Shown: positions 26,435 through 36,347, counted from the stretch's first letter. The stretch: DNA of 64,000 nt from Microbacterium sp. RU33B (GCF_900155915.1 NZ_FTPO01000001.1:1860001-1924000); one strand, 5' to 3'. The notes: generated by a model from the sequence alone, not told the origin. A program made the numbers and translations.

Positions 26435-28186
26435 CTACGCGGTGAGCCGCGCGACCGCCTCCGCCACCGCCACGGTCTCGCGATCGCCGGTGCGACGGTC
26501 CCAGAGCTCGACTTCGCCGTCGGCAGCGCCACGGCCCGCGATGACGATCTGCGGAACGCCGATCAGTTCGGCATCCGCGAACTTCACGCCCGGCGAGACC
26601 TTCACGCGATCGTCGAACAGCACGTCGCGACCGGCGGCCTCGAGGTCTGCGGACAGCGCCGCGGCGACCTCAGATGCCGCGGCATCGCGGCCCGCCGCGA
26701 TCACGTGCACGTCGAACGGCGACACCGACGCGGGCCAGATGAGGCCCTTGTCGTCGTTGTTGAGCTCGGCGATGATCGCGAGGATGCGGGTCACGCCGAT
26801 GCCGTACGAGCCCATCGTGACCGTGACGAGCTTGCCGTTCTCGTCCAGCACCTTGAGGCCGAGCGTCTCGGCGAAGAACCGGCCGAGCGCGAAGACGTGG
26901 CCGATCTCCATGCCGCGCGCGAGTTCGACCGGCCCCGACCCATCGGGAGCGGGGTCGCCGGCGCGCACGTTCGCGACCTCGACGAACCCGTCGGCGGTGA
27001 AGTCGCGACCAGCGACGAGCGAGTGCACGTGCTTCTCGTCGATGTTGGCGCCCGTGATCCACGACGTGCCGTCGACGACGCGGGGATCGAGGAAGTACCG
27101 GATGCCGGTGGCCGACTCCTCGCCGAGGATCGGACCCTGCGCCGACCAGGGGCCGATGTAGCCCTTGACCAGCAGCGGGTGCTTCTCGAAGTCCTCAGGG
27201 GTGGCCGCCTCGACCGCGGCGGGCGCGAACGCGACCTCCACGCGCTTGTCGTCGACGTCGCGGTCTCCGGGGATGCCGACGATCACGAGCTCACGCGTGC
27301 CGTCGAGGTGCGTGAGCGCGAGGACGACGTTCTTGAGCGTGTCGGCGGCCGAGTACTCGCCGTCGAGGTGCGCGTTGGCGTGCGCGACGAGGGTCTCGAT
27401 CGTCGGGGTGTTCGGCGAGTCGAAGATCACGGGGTCGGCCAGCCCGTCGAACGGGATCGGCTCGGGCGCCAGCGTCGTGAAGGCCTCGACGTTCGCGGCG
27501 TACCCGCCGGCGGAGCGCACGAACGTGTCTTCGCCGACCGGGGTGGGGTGGAGGAACTCCTCCGAGCGCGCGCCGCCCATCAGGCCGTTGTCGGCCGCGA
27601 CGATGACGTACTCGAGTCCGAGACCGGTGAAGATCCGCTCGTACGCGTCGCGCTGCGCCTGGTACGAGGCATCCTGGCCTTCGTCGGTGTAGTCGAACGA
27701 GTACGCGTCCTTCATCGTGAACTCTCGACCCCGCAGGAGCCCTGCGCGGGGGCGCGCCTCATCGCGGTACTTGTCCTGGATCTGGTAGATCGACAGAGGC
27801 AGATCCTTGTACGACGAGTACAGGTCCTTCACGAGGAGCGTGAACATCTCCTCGTGCGTCGGAGCGAGGAGGTAGTCGGCGCCGCGGCGGTCCTGCAGGC
27901 GGAAGATGCCGTCGCCGTAGGAGGTCCACCGGCCCGAGGCCTCGTAGGGCTCGCGCGGCAGAAGAGCCGGGAAGTGCACCTCGTACGCGCCGGCGTTCGC
28001 CATCTCGGCCCGGATGACGGCCTCGATGCGCGCCTTGACCTTGAGCCCGAGCGGCAGCCACGTGAAGATGCCCGGCGCAGCGCGCCGGATGTACCCGGCG
28101 CGGACGAGCAGCCGGTGACTTGTGACCTCGGCATCGGCCGGGTCTTCGCGGAGCGTGCGGAGGAAGTAGTGCGAGAGACGGGTGAC
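26435..28186 (-). CDS. proS: Prolyl-tRNA synthetase, bacterial type with editing domain
   Basis: Charges tRNA-Pro. Class II motifs are visible: [19 protein letters not shown] (motif 1), [20 protein letters not shown] (motif 2) and [10 protein letters not shown] (motif 3). Between motifs 2 and 3 about 190 residues form the INS domain that hydrolyses Ala-tRNA-Pro. The C-terminal anticodon-binding domain includes [20 protein letters not shown]. 583 residues. The start is GTG 28186, matching the conserved [17 protein letters not shown]-terminus; an upstream TTG is less likely. Confidence 0.96.
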   Translation of the reverse strand, partial: VTRLSHYFLRTLREDPADAEVTSHRLLVRAGYIRRAAPGIFTWLPLGLKVKARIEAVIRAEMANAGAYEVHFPALLPREPYEASGRWTSYGDGIFRLQDRRGADYLLAPTHEEMFTLLVKDLYSSYKDLPLSIYQIQDKYRDEARPRAGLLRGREFTMKDAYSFDYTDEGQDASYQAQRDAYERIFTGLGLEYVIVAADNGLMGGARSEEFLHPTPVGEDTFVRSAGGYAANVEAFTTLAPEPIPFDGLADPVIFDSPNTPTIETLVAHANAHLDGEYSAADTLKNVVLALTHLDGTRELVIVGIPGDRDVDDKRVEVAFAPAAVEAATPEDFEKHPLLVKGYIGPWSAQGPILGEESATGIRYFLDPRVVDGTSWITGANIDEKHVHSLVAGRDFTADGFVEVANVRAGDPAPDGSGPVELARGMEIGHVFALGRFFAETLGLKVLDENGKLVTVTMGSYGIGVTRILAIIAELNNDDKGLIWPASVSPFDVHVIAAGRDAAASEVAAALSADLEAAGRDVLFDDRVKVSPGVKFADAELIGVPQIVIAGRGAADGEVELWDRRTGDRETVAVAEAVARLTA

Positions 28187-28233
28187 CACGAGGGTCAAGC
28201 TTAGTTCTCGCGCCGCGCGGAGATCGTGCGCAA

Positions 28234-28239
28234 TAGGCT
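28234..28239 (+). promoter_or_regulatory. -10 box, leaderless start of the RNB gene
   Basis: TAGGCT, 6 nt before GTG at 28246. Confidence 0.5.
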
Positions 28240-28245
28240 GGCCCC

Positions 28246-29694
28246 GTGCCCGCCCGTCGCTCGCGCCTGGTCCCGTCGGCCGTGAGCGGTCAGCTCGCCG
28301 CCTCCCTGGCCGCCCTGCGCGGCGAGCTCGATCTACCGACCGGGTTCGCACCCGATGTGCTCGCCGAGGCCGAGGATGCGGCCCACCGCGTGTCGACGAA
28401 CCCGGATGCCGCCCACCTCGCGGATCTGCGCGACATCGAGTTCGTCACGATCGACCCCGCCGGCTCCACCGACCTCGATCAGGCGCTGCACCTCGAGCGC
28501 ACTCCTGAGGGTGCCGTGCTCCACTACGCGATCGCCGATGTCCCCGCCTTCGTGCGGCCGGGCGGAGCGGTGGATGCCGAGGCCCGCCGCCGAGGGCAGA
28601 CGATGTACGCGCCGGACGGGCGCGTGCCCCTGCATCCCGAGACGCTGAGCGAGGATGCCGCCTCTCTCCTGCCCGACCAGGACCGGCGGGCCTACGTCTG
28701 GCGGTTCCTGCTCGATGACGGAGCGCGGCCCGTCGAGACGACCCTGACGCGTGCGGTGGTGCGCTCTCGCGCCCAGTGGAGCTACCGCGACGCGCAGCGC
28801 GCGATCGACGACGGGTCTGCGCCGGCTTCCCTCCGTGCACTCCCCTGGTTCGGCGCCGAGCGCGCGGCGCGGGAGAGCGAACGCGGCGGCGCGAGCTTGA
28901 ACATCCCCGACACCGAAGTCGTGGCCGAGGACGGAGGCTACCGCCTCGTGCGCGGTCCCTCGCTCCCCGTGGAGGAGTGGAACGCCCAGGTGAGCCTTCT
29001 CACGGGCATGGCTGCGGCCGAGATCATGCTGGCGGGCGGCATCGGGATCCTGCGCACGATGCCGCCGGCGTCGGACGACGACCTCGCGGCGTTCCGCGTG
29101 GAGACCGTCGCGCTCGGCATCCCCTGGCGCTTCGACATGTCGTACGGAGAGTTCCTCCGCAGTCTCGACCGTGACGATCCCGCCGCCCTGGCGGTGAAGG
29201 ATGCCGCGGCGGGCCTCTTCCGCGGCGCGGGCTATCTCGCGTTCGACGGAGACGTGCCGGACGACCCCCTGCAGGCGGCGATCGCGGCCCCCTACGCGCA
29301 CACGACGGCGCCGCTGCGGCGACTCGTGGATCGCTGGTCGCTCGTGGTGTGTCACGCCCTGGCGTCGGGCGAACAGGTTCCGGACTGGGTCCGGGCGAGC
29401 CTTCCTGAGCTGCCGAAGCTGATGGCCCGCAGTTCGTCGATCTCCAGTCGACTGACCGGCGCGGCGATCGACCGCGTCGAGGCCGCCGTCCTGAGCGGCC
29501 GCGAAGGCGACGTCTTCACGGGCGCCGTCCTCGGGCGGAGAGGGAATGGGGTCAGGGTTCAGCTCGTGGATCCGCCGGCCCAGGTCACCGTCGCGGGCCT
29601 CGAGACGGCGTCGGGCTCTCTCGTGCGCCTGAGACTCGACCGCACAGACATCGCGACGGGAACCCTCGATTTCACCCTCGTCGACGGGGCCTGA
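28246..29694 (+). CDS. RNB-domain ribonuclease (RNase II/R family)
   Basis: 482 residues. The RNB catalytic signature [19 protein letters not shown] supplies the metal-binding Asp residues, and the C-terminal part has [15 protein letters not shown], a conserved RNB segment. The N-terminal cold-shock domains of RNase II/R are missing and the C-terminal region after ~400 is a short OB-like domain, giving the compact form frequent in actinobacteria. Expected to be a 3'-5' exoribonuclease. Start GTG after TAGGCT, so probably leaderless. Divergent from proS. Confidence 0.9.
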   Translation: MPARRSRLVPSAVSGQLAASLAALRGELDLPTGFAPDVLAEAEDAAHRVSTNPDAAHLADLRDIEFVTIDPAGSTDLDQALHLERTPEGAVLHYAIADVPAFVRPGGAVDAEARRRGQTMYAPDGRVPLHPETLSEDAASLLPDQDRRAYVWRFLLDDGARPVETTLTRAVVRSRAQWSYRDAQRAIDDGSAPASLRALPWFGAERAARESERGGASLNIPDTEVVAEDGGYRLVRGPSLPVEEWNAQVSLLTGMAAAEIMLAGGIGILRTMPPASDDDLAAFRVETVALGIPWRFDMSYGEFLRSLDRDDPAALAVKDAAAGLFRGAGYLAFDGDVPDDPLQAAIAAPYAHTTAPLRRLVDRWSLVVCHALASGEQVPDWVRASLPELPKLMARSSSISSRLTGAAIDRVEAAVLSGREGDVFTGAVLGRRGNGVRVQLVDPPAQVTVAGLETASGSLVRLRLDRTDIATGTLDFTLVDGA

Positions 29695-29709
29695 CGCTCA
29701 GCCCGCGGG

Positions 29710-29715
29710 TAGCGT
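29710..29715 (+). promoter_or_regulatory. -10 box, leaderless start of pcp
   Basis: TAGCGT, 6 nt before the pcp ATG at 29722. Confidence 0.5.
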
Positions 29716-29721
29716 GGGCCC

Positions 29722-30357
29722 ATGACGACCGTGCTCCTCACCGGATTCGAGCCGTTCGGCGGCGACGCCGTCAACCCGTCGGGCGAGGCCGTCCACCTCG
29801 CGGCCGCCCAGTGGAGCGGACCGGAGGTGCTCGTGACGGCCGTGCTGCCGGTCACGTTCGATGGTGCGGCCACGGCGCTCGACGAGCTGCTCGACGAGCA
29901 CGAGCCCGACGTCGTCATCGCTGTGGGGCTGGCAGGCGGACGCTCGGGCATCACCGTCGAGCGCGTGGCCCTCAATCTCGTCGACGCCCGCATCCCCGAC
30001 AACGACGGCGCGCAGCCGATCGACGAGCCGTCGTTGTCCGATGCCCCCGCGGCGGTCTTCTCATCGCTGCCGGTGAAGGCGATCGTTCAGGATGCCGTCG
30101 CCGCCGGCATCCCGGCCAGCCTCTCCACGACGGCCGGGACGTTCGTGTGCAACCACGTGTTCTTCCGCGCGGCGGTGTGGGCGGAGGATTCCGGCCGCCG
30201 GGCGGGCTTCGTGCACGTGCCGTGGGGAACGGGTCAGGCCCCCGCCGACGAGCCCGAGCTTGCGGTGTCCGACATCGCACGGGCGCTGCTCATCGCGATC
30301 CGCACGACCCTCGACAGCGAGTCCGACGTGCAGGCCGTGGGCGGTTCGCTGCACTGA
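29722..30357 (+). CDS. pcp: Pyrrolidone-carboxylate peptidase
   Basis: Removes N-terminal pyroglutamate from peptides. Family C15 features are complete: LLTGFEPFGGDAVNPS at the N-terminus, catalytic Glu in GITVERVALN, catalytic Cys in AGTFVCNHVFF and catalytic His in FVHVPW. 211 residues, the usual length. It sits 28 bp after the RNB gene but has its own -10 box at leaderless spacing. A nested palindrome follows the gene. Confidence 0.95.
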   Translation: MTTVLLTGFEPFGGDAVNPSGEAVHLAAAQWSGPEVLVTAVLPVTFDGAATALDELLDEHEPDVVIAVGLAGGRSGITVERVALNLVDARIPDNDGAQPIDEPSLSDAPAAVFSSLPVKAIVQDAVAAGIPASLSTTAGTFVCNHVFFRAAVWAEDSGRRAGFVHVPWGTGQAPADEPELAVSDIARALLIAIRTTLDSESDVQAVGGSLH

Positions 30358-30380
30358 GCAGCTCAGGTGACGCCCGCGAC

Positions 30381-30447
30381 GTCGGAGATTCTCGCGAAAG
30401 TCGGAGGATTCGAGACGAATTCTCCGACCGAAGCGCGTTTCTCCGAC
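30381..30447. repeat. Nested double palindrome between pcp and ispG
   Basis: GTCGGAG occurs at 30381 and 30400 and its complement CTCCGAC ends at 30428 and 30447. The inner hairpin 30400-30428 has a 13-bp stem with one G-U pair and a 3-nt loop. It lies between convergent genes, so bidirectional termination is plausible; the doubled symmetry is more elaborate than needed. Confidence 0.65.
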
Positions 30448-30473
30448 CGAACGCGCCAGCGAGCTCGAACAGG

Positions 30474-31625
30474 TCAGGCGGTGACGACCTGAGCGGTGCC
30501 GAGCGGAGCATCCGGGCCCATCTCGTCGGCGAGGCGGTTGGCCTCTTCGATGAGTGTCGCGACGATGTCGGCCTCGGGCACCGTCTTGATGACCTGGCCC
30601 TTCACGAAGATCTGACCCTTGCCGTTGCCCGACGCGACGCCGAGGTCGGCCTCGCGGGCCTCGCCCGGTCCGTTCACGACGCATCCCATGACCGCGACGC
30701 GCAGCGGGACGGACATGTCCTTCAGGCCTTCGGTCACGTCGTCCGCGAGCGTGTAGACGTCGACCTGCGCACGGCCGCACGACGGGCACGAGACGATCTC
30801 GAGCTTGCGCTCGCGGAGGTTGAGCGACTGCAGGATCTGGTGGCCGACCTTGACCTCTTCGGCGGGCGGCGCCGAGAGCGAGACGCGGATCGTGTCGCCG
30901 ATCCCTTCGCCGAGCAGGATGCCGAAGGCCGTGGCGGACTTGATCGTTCCCTGGAACGCCGGGCCCGCCTCGGTCACGCCGAGGTGCAGCGGCCAGTCGC
31001 CCATCTGAGCCAGCAGTCTGTAGGCCTTCACCATCACGACGGGGTCGTTGTGCTTGACCGAGATCTTGAAGTCGTGGAAGTCGTGCTCCTCGAACAGCGA
31101 GGCCTCCCAGCGTGCGCTCTCCGCGAGCGCCTCGGGGGTGGCCTTGCCGTACTTCTGGAGGAGCCGCGGGTCGAGCGATCCGGCGTTGACGCCGATGCGC
31201 AGCGACACGCCGGCATCCTTCGCCGCCTTCGCGATCGCACCCACCTGGTCGTCGAACTTGCGGATGTTGCCGGGGTTGACGCGCACGGCCGCGCAGCCCG
31301 CGTCGATCGCCTGGAAGACGTACTTCGGCTGGAAGTGGATGTCGGCGATCACGGGGATCTGACTCTTCTTCGCGATGATGTGCAGAACGTCGGCGTCGTC
31401 CTGCGACGGCACCGCGACGCGCACGATCTCGCAGCCGGATGCCGTCAGCTCGGCGATCTGCTGCAGCGTCGCGTTGATGTTCGTCGTCGGCGTCGTGCAC
31501 ATCGACTGCACACTGATGGGCGCATCGCCGCCGACGAGCACCTTGCCGACCTTGATCTGGCGGCTCTTGCGACGGGGGGCGAGGACATCGGGCACTTTGG
31601 GCATCCCGAGATTCACAGCTGGCAC
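30474..31625 (-). CDS. ispG: (E)-4-hydroxy-3-methylbut-2-enyl-diphosphate synthase (MEP pathway)
   Basis: Penultimate step of the MEP isoprenoid pathway, using a [4Fe-4S] cluster. The N-terminal TIM barrel has PVIADIHF and [13 protein letters not shown]-terminal cluster ligands are in SCPSCGR and [11 protein letters not shown]. The conserved QSMTTT segment reads QSMCTT here, with an extra Cys. 383 residues as drawn. The start is uncertain: GTG at 31625, GTG at 31616 (with GGGGGA 9 nt upstream) and ATG at 31604 are in frame. dxr, an earlier enzyme of the same pathway, is 12 kb away. Confidence 0.95.
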   Translation of the reverse strand: MPAVNLGMPKVPDVLAPRRKSRQIKVGKVLVGGDAPISVQSMCTTPTTNINATLQQIAELTASGCEIVRVAVPSQDDADVLHIIAKKSQIPVIADIHFQPKYVFQAIDAGCAAVRVNPGNIRKFDDQVGAIAKAAKDAGVSLRIGVNAGSLDPRLLQKYGKATPEALAESARWEASLFEEHDFHDFKISVKHNDPVVMVKAYRLLAQMGDWPLHLGVTEAGPAFQGTIKSATAFGILLGEGIGDTIRVSLSAPPAEEVKVGHQILQSLNLRERKLEIVSCPSCGRAQVDVYTLADDVTEGLKDMSVPLRVAVMGCVVNGPGEAREADLGVASGNGKGQIFVKGQVIKTVPEADIVATLIEEANRLADEMGPDAPLGTAQVVTA

Positions 31626-31731
31626 TCCCCCAGCCTACGGCCCGCGACGCGCGGACGGCGGGTCCTCACTGTGGATCCGCCGGGTGAGGCAGGGCTCACG
31701 TCGTCTTCGCGACCCCGTCGCCGTCTCGGTG

Positions 31732-31737
31732 TACCTT
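31732..31737 (+). promoter_or_regulatory. -10 box, near-leaderless start of ltrA
   Basis: TACCTT, 8 nt before the ATG at 31746. Confidence 0.4.
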
Positions 31738-31745
31738 GGTGCGCC

Positions 31746-32981
31746 ATGAGCCTGAGCCATCGACTCGCCCGCATGACCGGCCGCGACACGAACGAGTCGC
31801 ACCGGGCCGCGACACCGCTCGAGCTGCTGTTCGACCTCACGTTCGTGATCGCGTTCAGCCAGGCCGGATCCCAAGCCGCTCACCTGCTCGAGCTGGGGCA
31901 CGTCGGCACCGGTGTGCTCGGGTTCGGCATCTCGATGTTCGCGGTCACCTGGGCCTGGATCAACTACTCCTGGCTGGCGAGTGCGTACGACAACGACGAC
32001 CTGTTCTTCCGCCTCGCGACGCTCGTGCAGATGATCGGCGTCCTGGTGATGGCGCTCGGCTTCCCGCAGTTCTTCCACTCGCTCGACGAAGGACGCTACG
32101 TCGACAACTCGATCATGATCGCGGGCTACGTGGTCATGCGGTGCTCGACGATCGCGCTGTGGCTGCGCGCCGCCAAGCACGATCCGAGTCGGAGGTCGAC
32201 GACCCTGACGTACGCCGTCTGGCTGTCGATCGTGCAGGTCGGCTGGCTCGTCGTGCTCATCGCCCATCAGTCGACGCCCGTCGCGCTCGCTCTCATGACG
32301 CTGCTCGTCGTGGCCGAGATGCTGGGCCCGTGGATCGCCGAGCGGAAGGGCCAGACTCCCTGGCACGCGCATCACATCGCCGAGCGCTACGGGCTGCTCG
32401 TGATCATCACGCTGGGTGAGGTGCTGCTCGGCACGATCCTCGCCATCTCCGCCGTCGTCGAGGTCGAGGGGTGGAGCGTGCAGGCGGTGCTGGTCGCGTT
32501 CGGCGGCACCGTGCTCGCATTCGGGATGTGGTGGTCGTACTTCGTGCTCCCCTCCGGCAGCATCCTGCATCGCCACCGGGGCCGCGCCTTCTTCTGGGGC
32601 TACGGCCACATCGTGCTGCTCGCGGCGATCGCCGGCGTGGGCGCGGGCCTGCATGTCGCGGCGAACGTCCTGTCGGACGAGGCGCACGTCGACGCCGTGT
32701 TCGCCCTCCTGTGCGTCGCGATCCCCTTGCTGATCTTCGAGCTGACGCTGTTCACGGTCTACTCGGTGCTCGTGCGGGAGTTCGATCCGTTCCACCTGTG
32801 GCTGCTGCTGGGTGCGCTCGTCGTGCTCGCCTCGAGCATCGTCGTCGCGCTGCTGGGCGGCTCGATCGGGGCCTCCATCGTCGGGCTGGCGATGTCGCCG
32901 GTGGTCATCGTCGTCGGGTACGAGCTGGTCGGACACCGTCACGAGGAGGAGGTCCTGCGTCGCAACGGCGCGCTGCCGTGA
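31746..32981 (+). CDS. Low-temperature-requirement protein A (LtrA) family membrane protein
   Basis: 411 residues with about ten to twelve membrane segments. LtrA signatures are clear: ATPLELLFDLTFVIAFSQAG near the N-terminus and HIAERYGLLVIITLGEVLLG in the middle. The family was named from a Listeria mutant unable to grow in the cold; its biochemical activity is not established. The ATG lies 8 nt after TACCTT. The stop is 25 bp before the trp leader peptide, so read-through into the attenuator is possible. Confidence 0.88.
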   Translation: MSLSHRLARMTGRDTNESHRAATPLELLFDLTFVIAFSQAGSQAAHLLELGHVGTGVLGFGISMFAVTWAWINYSWLASAYDNDDLFFRLATLVQMIGVLVMALGFPQFFHSLDEGRYVDNSIMIAGYVVMRCSTIALWLRAAKHDPSRRSTTLTYAVWLSIVQVGWLVVLIAHQSTPVALALMTLLVVAEMLGPWIAERKGQTPWHAHHIAERYGLLVIITLGEVLLGTILAISAVVEVEGWSVQAVLVAFGGTVLAFGMWWSYFVLPSGSILHRHRGRAFFWGYGHIVLLAAIAGVGAGLHVAANVLSDEAHVDAVFALLCVAIPLLIFELTLFTVYSVLVREFDPFHLWLLLGALVVLASSIVVALLGGSIGASIVGLAMSPVVIVVGYELVGHRHEEEVLRRNGALP

Positions 32982-32994
32982 GCGGGGCCTGTGG

Positions 32995-33000
32995 TAGTTT
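32995..33000 (+). promoter_or_regulatory. -10 box for the trp leader transcript
   Basis: TAGTTT, 6 nt before the leader peptide ATG. Transcription would start at or next to that ATG, making the leader peptide leaderless. Confidence 0.5.
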
Positions 33001-33006
33001 CGGCGC

Positions 33007-33042
33007 ATGCCCGCGAACATCACCTGGTGGCCCGCCTCCTAG
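33007..33042 (+). CDS. trpL: trp leader peptide with tandem Trp codons
   Basis: An 11-codon frame, MPANITWWPAS, with two consecutive TGG codons at 33025-33030. Two adjacent Trp in so short a frame, directly before an anthranilate synthase gene and inside mutually exclusive hairpins, is the signature of Trp attenuation. No ribosome site is visible, but TAGTTT lies 6 nt upstream, so translation from a leaderless mRNA is likely. Confidence 0.85.
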   Translation: MPANITWWPAS

Positions 33043-33082
33043 GCGGTCGTTCGCGCGAACACAGACCGCTTCCGGGCGGTCT
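33032..33082 (+). promoter_or_regulatory. trp transcription attenuator
   Basis: Three competing hairpins. 1:2 pairs CCGCCT (33032-33037) with AGGCGG (33041-33046). 2:3, the antiterminator, pairs GCGGTC (33043-33048) with GACCGC (33064-33069) around the palindrome GTTCGCGCGAAC. 3:4, the terminator, pairs AGACCGC (33063-33069) with GCGGTCT (33076-33082) and is followed by TCTTCGTTT. A ribosome stalled at the Trp codons would cover segment 1 and free segment 2 for the antiterminator; a ribosome reaching the stop would let the terminator form. Confidence 0.85.
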
Positions 33083-33125
33083 TCTTCGTTTCCAGGCTGA
33101 CCGCCCGCCTGACGAAAGAACTTCG

Positions 33126-35069
33126 ATGACCGGGTCCGCACCCCTCCCGATCCGCGAGCTCGCCGCGCGCGGCATCCCGTTCGCCCTCCTCGCCCGCGAC
33201 GGAGACACCGTCGAGCTGCTGACGGGCGACGTCGTCGACGTCGAGCTCCTCGCCGACATCCCGCTCGTGGATGCCGGCGGAGTCGCCCGCGAGGTCCTCG
33301 CGCTCGTGCCGTTCCGTCAGGTGCGCGAGCGCGGGTTCGAGTGCCACGACGACGGCGCGCCGCTGCGGTGCCTCGTGGTCGACGCGCACACCGCGCTCCC
33401 GCGCTCCGAGGTCGTGGCGGAGCTCCCCTCGGCACCCGTTCCCCTGGAGGACGCGGGCTTCGACATCGCCGACGACGACTACGCCGACATCGTGCGCCGC
33501 GTCATCGCCGACGAGATCGGCCGCGGCGAGGGCGCCAACTTCGTGATCCGGCGCGATTTCACCGCATCGGTCGAGACGGATGCCGTCACGGCCGGCCTCA
33601 CCTGGTTCCGGGCGCTCCTCGAGCACGAGCGCGGGGCGTACTGGACGTTCCTGATCTCCACTCCGGGTCACGTCGCGGTCGGGGCGAGCCCGGAGGCGCA
33701 CGTGAGCGCGGAAGGGGATGTCGTGACGATGAACCCGATCTCGGGCACGTTCCGCCACCCCGCGGGAGGCGCGACGGCCGAGACCCTGACGGAGTTCCTG
33801 AGCTCGACGAAGGAGACCGAGGAGCTCTTCATGGTCGTCGACGAGGAGCTCAAGATGATGAGCGCCGTGTGCTCGGACGGCGGGCGCATCACCGGCCCCC
33901 ATCTCAAGGAGATGTCGCGCCTCACCCACACCGAGTACGTGCTCCGCGGCCGCAGCCGACTGGACCCCCGCGACATCCTGCGCGAGACGATGTTCGCGCC
34001 GACGGTGACGGGCTCGCCCATGCAGAACGCGTGCACCGTCATCACGCGACACGAACGCTCGCCGCGCGGGTACTACTCCGGAGTGGCGGCGCTGTTCACT
34101 CCGCGCCCGTCGACACGCTCGGCGACCGCAGACGAGGGCTCCGGCTCCGATGCCGGATCGGCCGACGCGCCCACGCACGATCTCGATGCCCCGATCCTCA
34201 TCCGGACGGCCTACCTCGTGGACGGTCGCCTGCGGGTGCCCGTCGGTGCGACGCTCGTGCGCCACTCCGATCCGTACGGAGAGGTCAGCGAGACGCACGG
34301 AAAGGCCGCGGGCGTGCTCGGCGCGATCGGCGCAGTCCCCCGCGACCAGCCGATCGAGGTCGACGAGGACGCCCCGGCGGCCGAGCCCGCCGTGCTCGCC
34401 GACGACCCCACGATCGCCGCCCTGCTCCACTCGCGCAACGCCCGGCTCGCCCAGTTCTGGCTCAACCCGCAGGACGCGACCGGAGAGGGTCCCTTCGCGG
34501 GCCGCTCCGCGCTCGTCGTCGACGCCGAGGACCGCTTCACCACGATGCTCGGCCATCAGCTGCGCCACCTCGGGCTCGACGTCGACATCGTGCACTGGAG
34601 CGATGTGACCGACGCCCAGGTGGATGACGCCGAGCTCATCGTCTCCGGCCCCGGCCCCGGAGACCCCCGCGATCCCGGGAGCGCGCGGATGCGCCGGATG
34701 CGCGAGGTCGTCGGCCGCCGACGGGAGGCCGGCCGCCCGCTCCTCGCCGTGTGCCTGAGCCACCAGATCCTCGCCGATTCGCTCGGCATCGATCTGGCAC
34801 CGCTGGACGCCCCGCACCAGGGCCTGCAGAAGACGGTGGACGTCTTCGGCACGCCGGCCTCGATCGGCTTCTACAACACCTTCACGGCCACGGTGCACCC
34901 CGGCACCGCAGCGGCCGGGGAGACCGAGATCGCCGCGGACACGGAGACGGGCGCCGTCTACGCCCTGCGCGGTCCCGGGTACGCGTCGGTGCAGGGCCAC
35001 CTCGAGTCGATCCTCTCGCGGGACGGCATGACGACCCTCGAGCGCCTGGTCGCGCACGCCCTGGCCTGA
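33126..35069 (+). CDS. Fused anthranilate synthase (TrpE-TrpG / PhzE type)
   Basis: 647 residues: a chorismate-utilising TrpE-like domain (to ~430; MNPISGTFRHPAGG, EELKMMSAVCSDGG, GSPMQNACTVI) fused to a glutamine amidotransferase (~455-647) with Cys543 in AVCLSHQ and His625/Glu627 in VQGHLES. The usual amidotransferase FHPE motif is changed but the catalytic residues stay. Domain order and the YNTF segment resemble PhzE, which makes aminodeoxyisochorismate, as well as actinobacterial anthranilate synthase fusions. Regulation by the Trp attenuator favours an anthranilate/tryptophan role. No phenazine genes are nearby. Confidence 0.92.
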   Translation: MTGSAPLPIRELAARGIPFALLARDGDTVELLTGDVVDVELLADIPLVDAGGVAREVLALVPFRQVRERGFECHDDGAPLRCLVVDAHTALPRSEVVAELPSAPVPLEDAGFDIADDDYADIVRRVIADEIGRGEGANFVIRRDFTASVETDAVTAGLTWFRALLEHERGAYWTFLISTPGHVAVGASPEAHVSAEGDVVTMNPISGTFRHPAGGATAETLTEFLSSTKETEELFMVVDEELKMMSAVCSDGGRITGPHLKEMSRLTHTEYVLRGRSRLDPRDILRETMFAPTVTGSPMQNACTVITRHERSPRGYYSGVAALFTPRPSTRSATADEGSGSDAGSADAPTHDLDAPILIRTAYLVDGRLRVPVGATLVRHSDPYGEVSETHGKAAGVLGAIGAVPRDQPIEVDEDAPAAEPAVLADDPTIAALLHSRNARLAQFWLNPQDATGEGPFAGRSALVVDAEDRFTTMLGHQLRHLGLDVDIVHWSDVTDAQVDDAELIVSGPGPGDPRDPGSARMRRMREVVGRRREAGRPLLAVCLSHQILADSLGIDLAPLDAPHQGLQKTVDVFGTPASIGFYNTFTATVHPGTAAAGETEIAADTETGAVYALRGPGYASVQGHLESILSRDGMTTLERLVAHALA

Positions 35070-35093
35070 CCGTCGCGGCGGTCACCGCCCCCG

Positions 35094-36347
35094 CTACGGA
35101 GAAGAGTCGACCCGCCGCGCGAGCAGCCGCCGCTCGGCCTCGTTGGCGGTCAGCTCGAGCGCCGCGAGGTCGGCGGCCATCGCGTCGTCGTCGCGCCCGA
35201 GGTCGCGGAGCACGGCGGCGCGCACCGCGTGCCACAGGTGGAACCCCGACAGCGCGGCGGCGAGCGCATCCAGCTCGGCGAGAGCGGCATCCGGACCCTC
35301 CACCCGCAGGAGTGCGACGGCGCGGTTGAGTCTCACGACCGGTGAACGGTCGTAGGCCAGCAGCATGTCGTACAGGGTCAGGACCTGCAGCCAGTCGGTG
35401 TCGGATGCGGAGGCGGCGTCGGCGTGGCATGCCGCGATGGCCGCCTGCAGCTGCCAGCGGCCGGGACGGCGGAGCATCGCCGCCCGCTCCAGGCGCCCGC
35501 GGGCCTCGCTCAGCATCGCCTCGTCCCAGCGGCGGCGGTCTTGCGCCTCGAGCAGCACCAGGTCGCCGTCGACCGCGCGGGCGTCCTCCCGCGCGCGGTG
35601 GAAGAGCAGGAGCGCGACAAGTCCGTGCGCCTCGGCTTCCCGGGGAAGGGCATCCGAGACCACCCGCGCGAGCCAGAGCGCGTCGTCGGCGAGATCGCGG
35701 TCGGCGGCGGCATCCGCCCCGGCGAGAAGATGGGCCTCGCTGTACATCACCGAGACCACCGTGAGCACGATGTCGAGCCGGTCGCGGCGCTCAGCGCCCT
35801 CCGGGACGCGGATCGGGATGCCGGCGGCGCCGATCTTGCGCTTGGCGCGCACGATGCGCTGGGCGGTGGCCTGCTCGGTCGACAGCGTCGCGCGGGCGAT
35901 CTGAGTCGTCGTGAGGCCGCAGATCGCGCGCAGCGTCAGCGCCAGCTGCGCGTCGGCCGACAGCGCCGGATGACAGCATCCGAACAGGAGCGGAAGGCGC
36001 TCGTCGGCGTCCGCGGCTGCCGGCTCGGGGGCGACATCCGGTTCGGCGATCAGCACGAGCTTCGAGCGGTATGTCTTCTCGCGCCGCATCCGGTCGAGGG
36101 CGTTGTGCCTCGCCGTCTGCATCAGCCAGGCCCCGGGGCGGGGCGGGATGCCGCGCACCCGCCACTCCCGCAGGGCGTCCTCGACCGCCTCGGCCACGGC
36201 TTCCTCCGCGAGGTCGAGGCTGCGCAGCGACGCCGTCAACGACGCGACGATGCGACCGACCTCGGCGCGCACGACACGCGCGAGGAGCTGATCGGATGCC
36301 GCGGACCCGACCGGCGGGCCGCTGTCCGCGGCATCCGGTCCGCTCAC
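35094..36347 (-). CDS. ECF42-type RNA polymerase sigma factor with C-terminal TPR-like extension
   Basis: 417 residues, about twice the size of a simple ECF sigma factor. Region 2 includes AWLMQTARHNALDRMRREKTYRSKL, followed by GCCHPALSADAQLALTLR and region 4 LTTTQIARATLSTEQATAQRIVRAKRKIG. The C-terminal ~220 residues match the DUF6596 / tetratricopeptide-like extension of ECF42 sigma factors. The GTG start overlaps the upstream DGPF gene by 4 bp (GTGA), the partnership that defines this group. No anti-sigma factor is present; control is thought to involve the C-terminal domain. Confidence 0.9.
   Translation of the reverse strand: MSGPDAADSGPPVGSAASDQLLARVVRAEVGRIVASLTASLRSLDLAEEAVAEAVEDALREWRVRGIPPRPGAWLMQTARHNALDRMRREKTYRSKLVLIAEPDVAPEPAAADADERLPLLFGCCHPALSADAQLALTLRAICGLTTTQIARATLSTEQATAQRIVRAKRKIGAAGIPIRVPEGAERRDRLDIVLTVVSVMYSEAHLLAGADAAADRDLADDALWLARVVSDALPREAEAHGLVALLLFHRAREDARAVDGDLVLLEAQDRRRWDEAMLSEARGRLERAAMLRRPGRWQLQAAIAACHADAASASDTDWLQVLTLYDMLLAYDRSPVVRLNRAVALLRVEGPDAALAELDALAAALSGFHLWHAVRAAVLRDLGRDDDAMAADLAALELTANEAERRLLARRVDSSP

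Noticed and set aside
33126..35069. A phenazine biosynthesis locus based on the PhzE-like fusion
   Set aside because: No phzB, phzD, phzF or phzG-like genes are present, and the gene is under Trp attenuation, which fits tryptophan-related supply.
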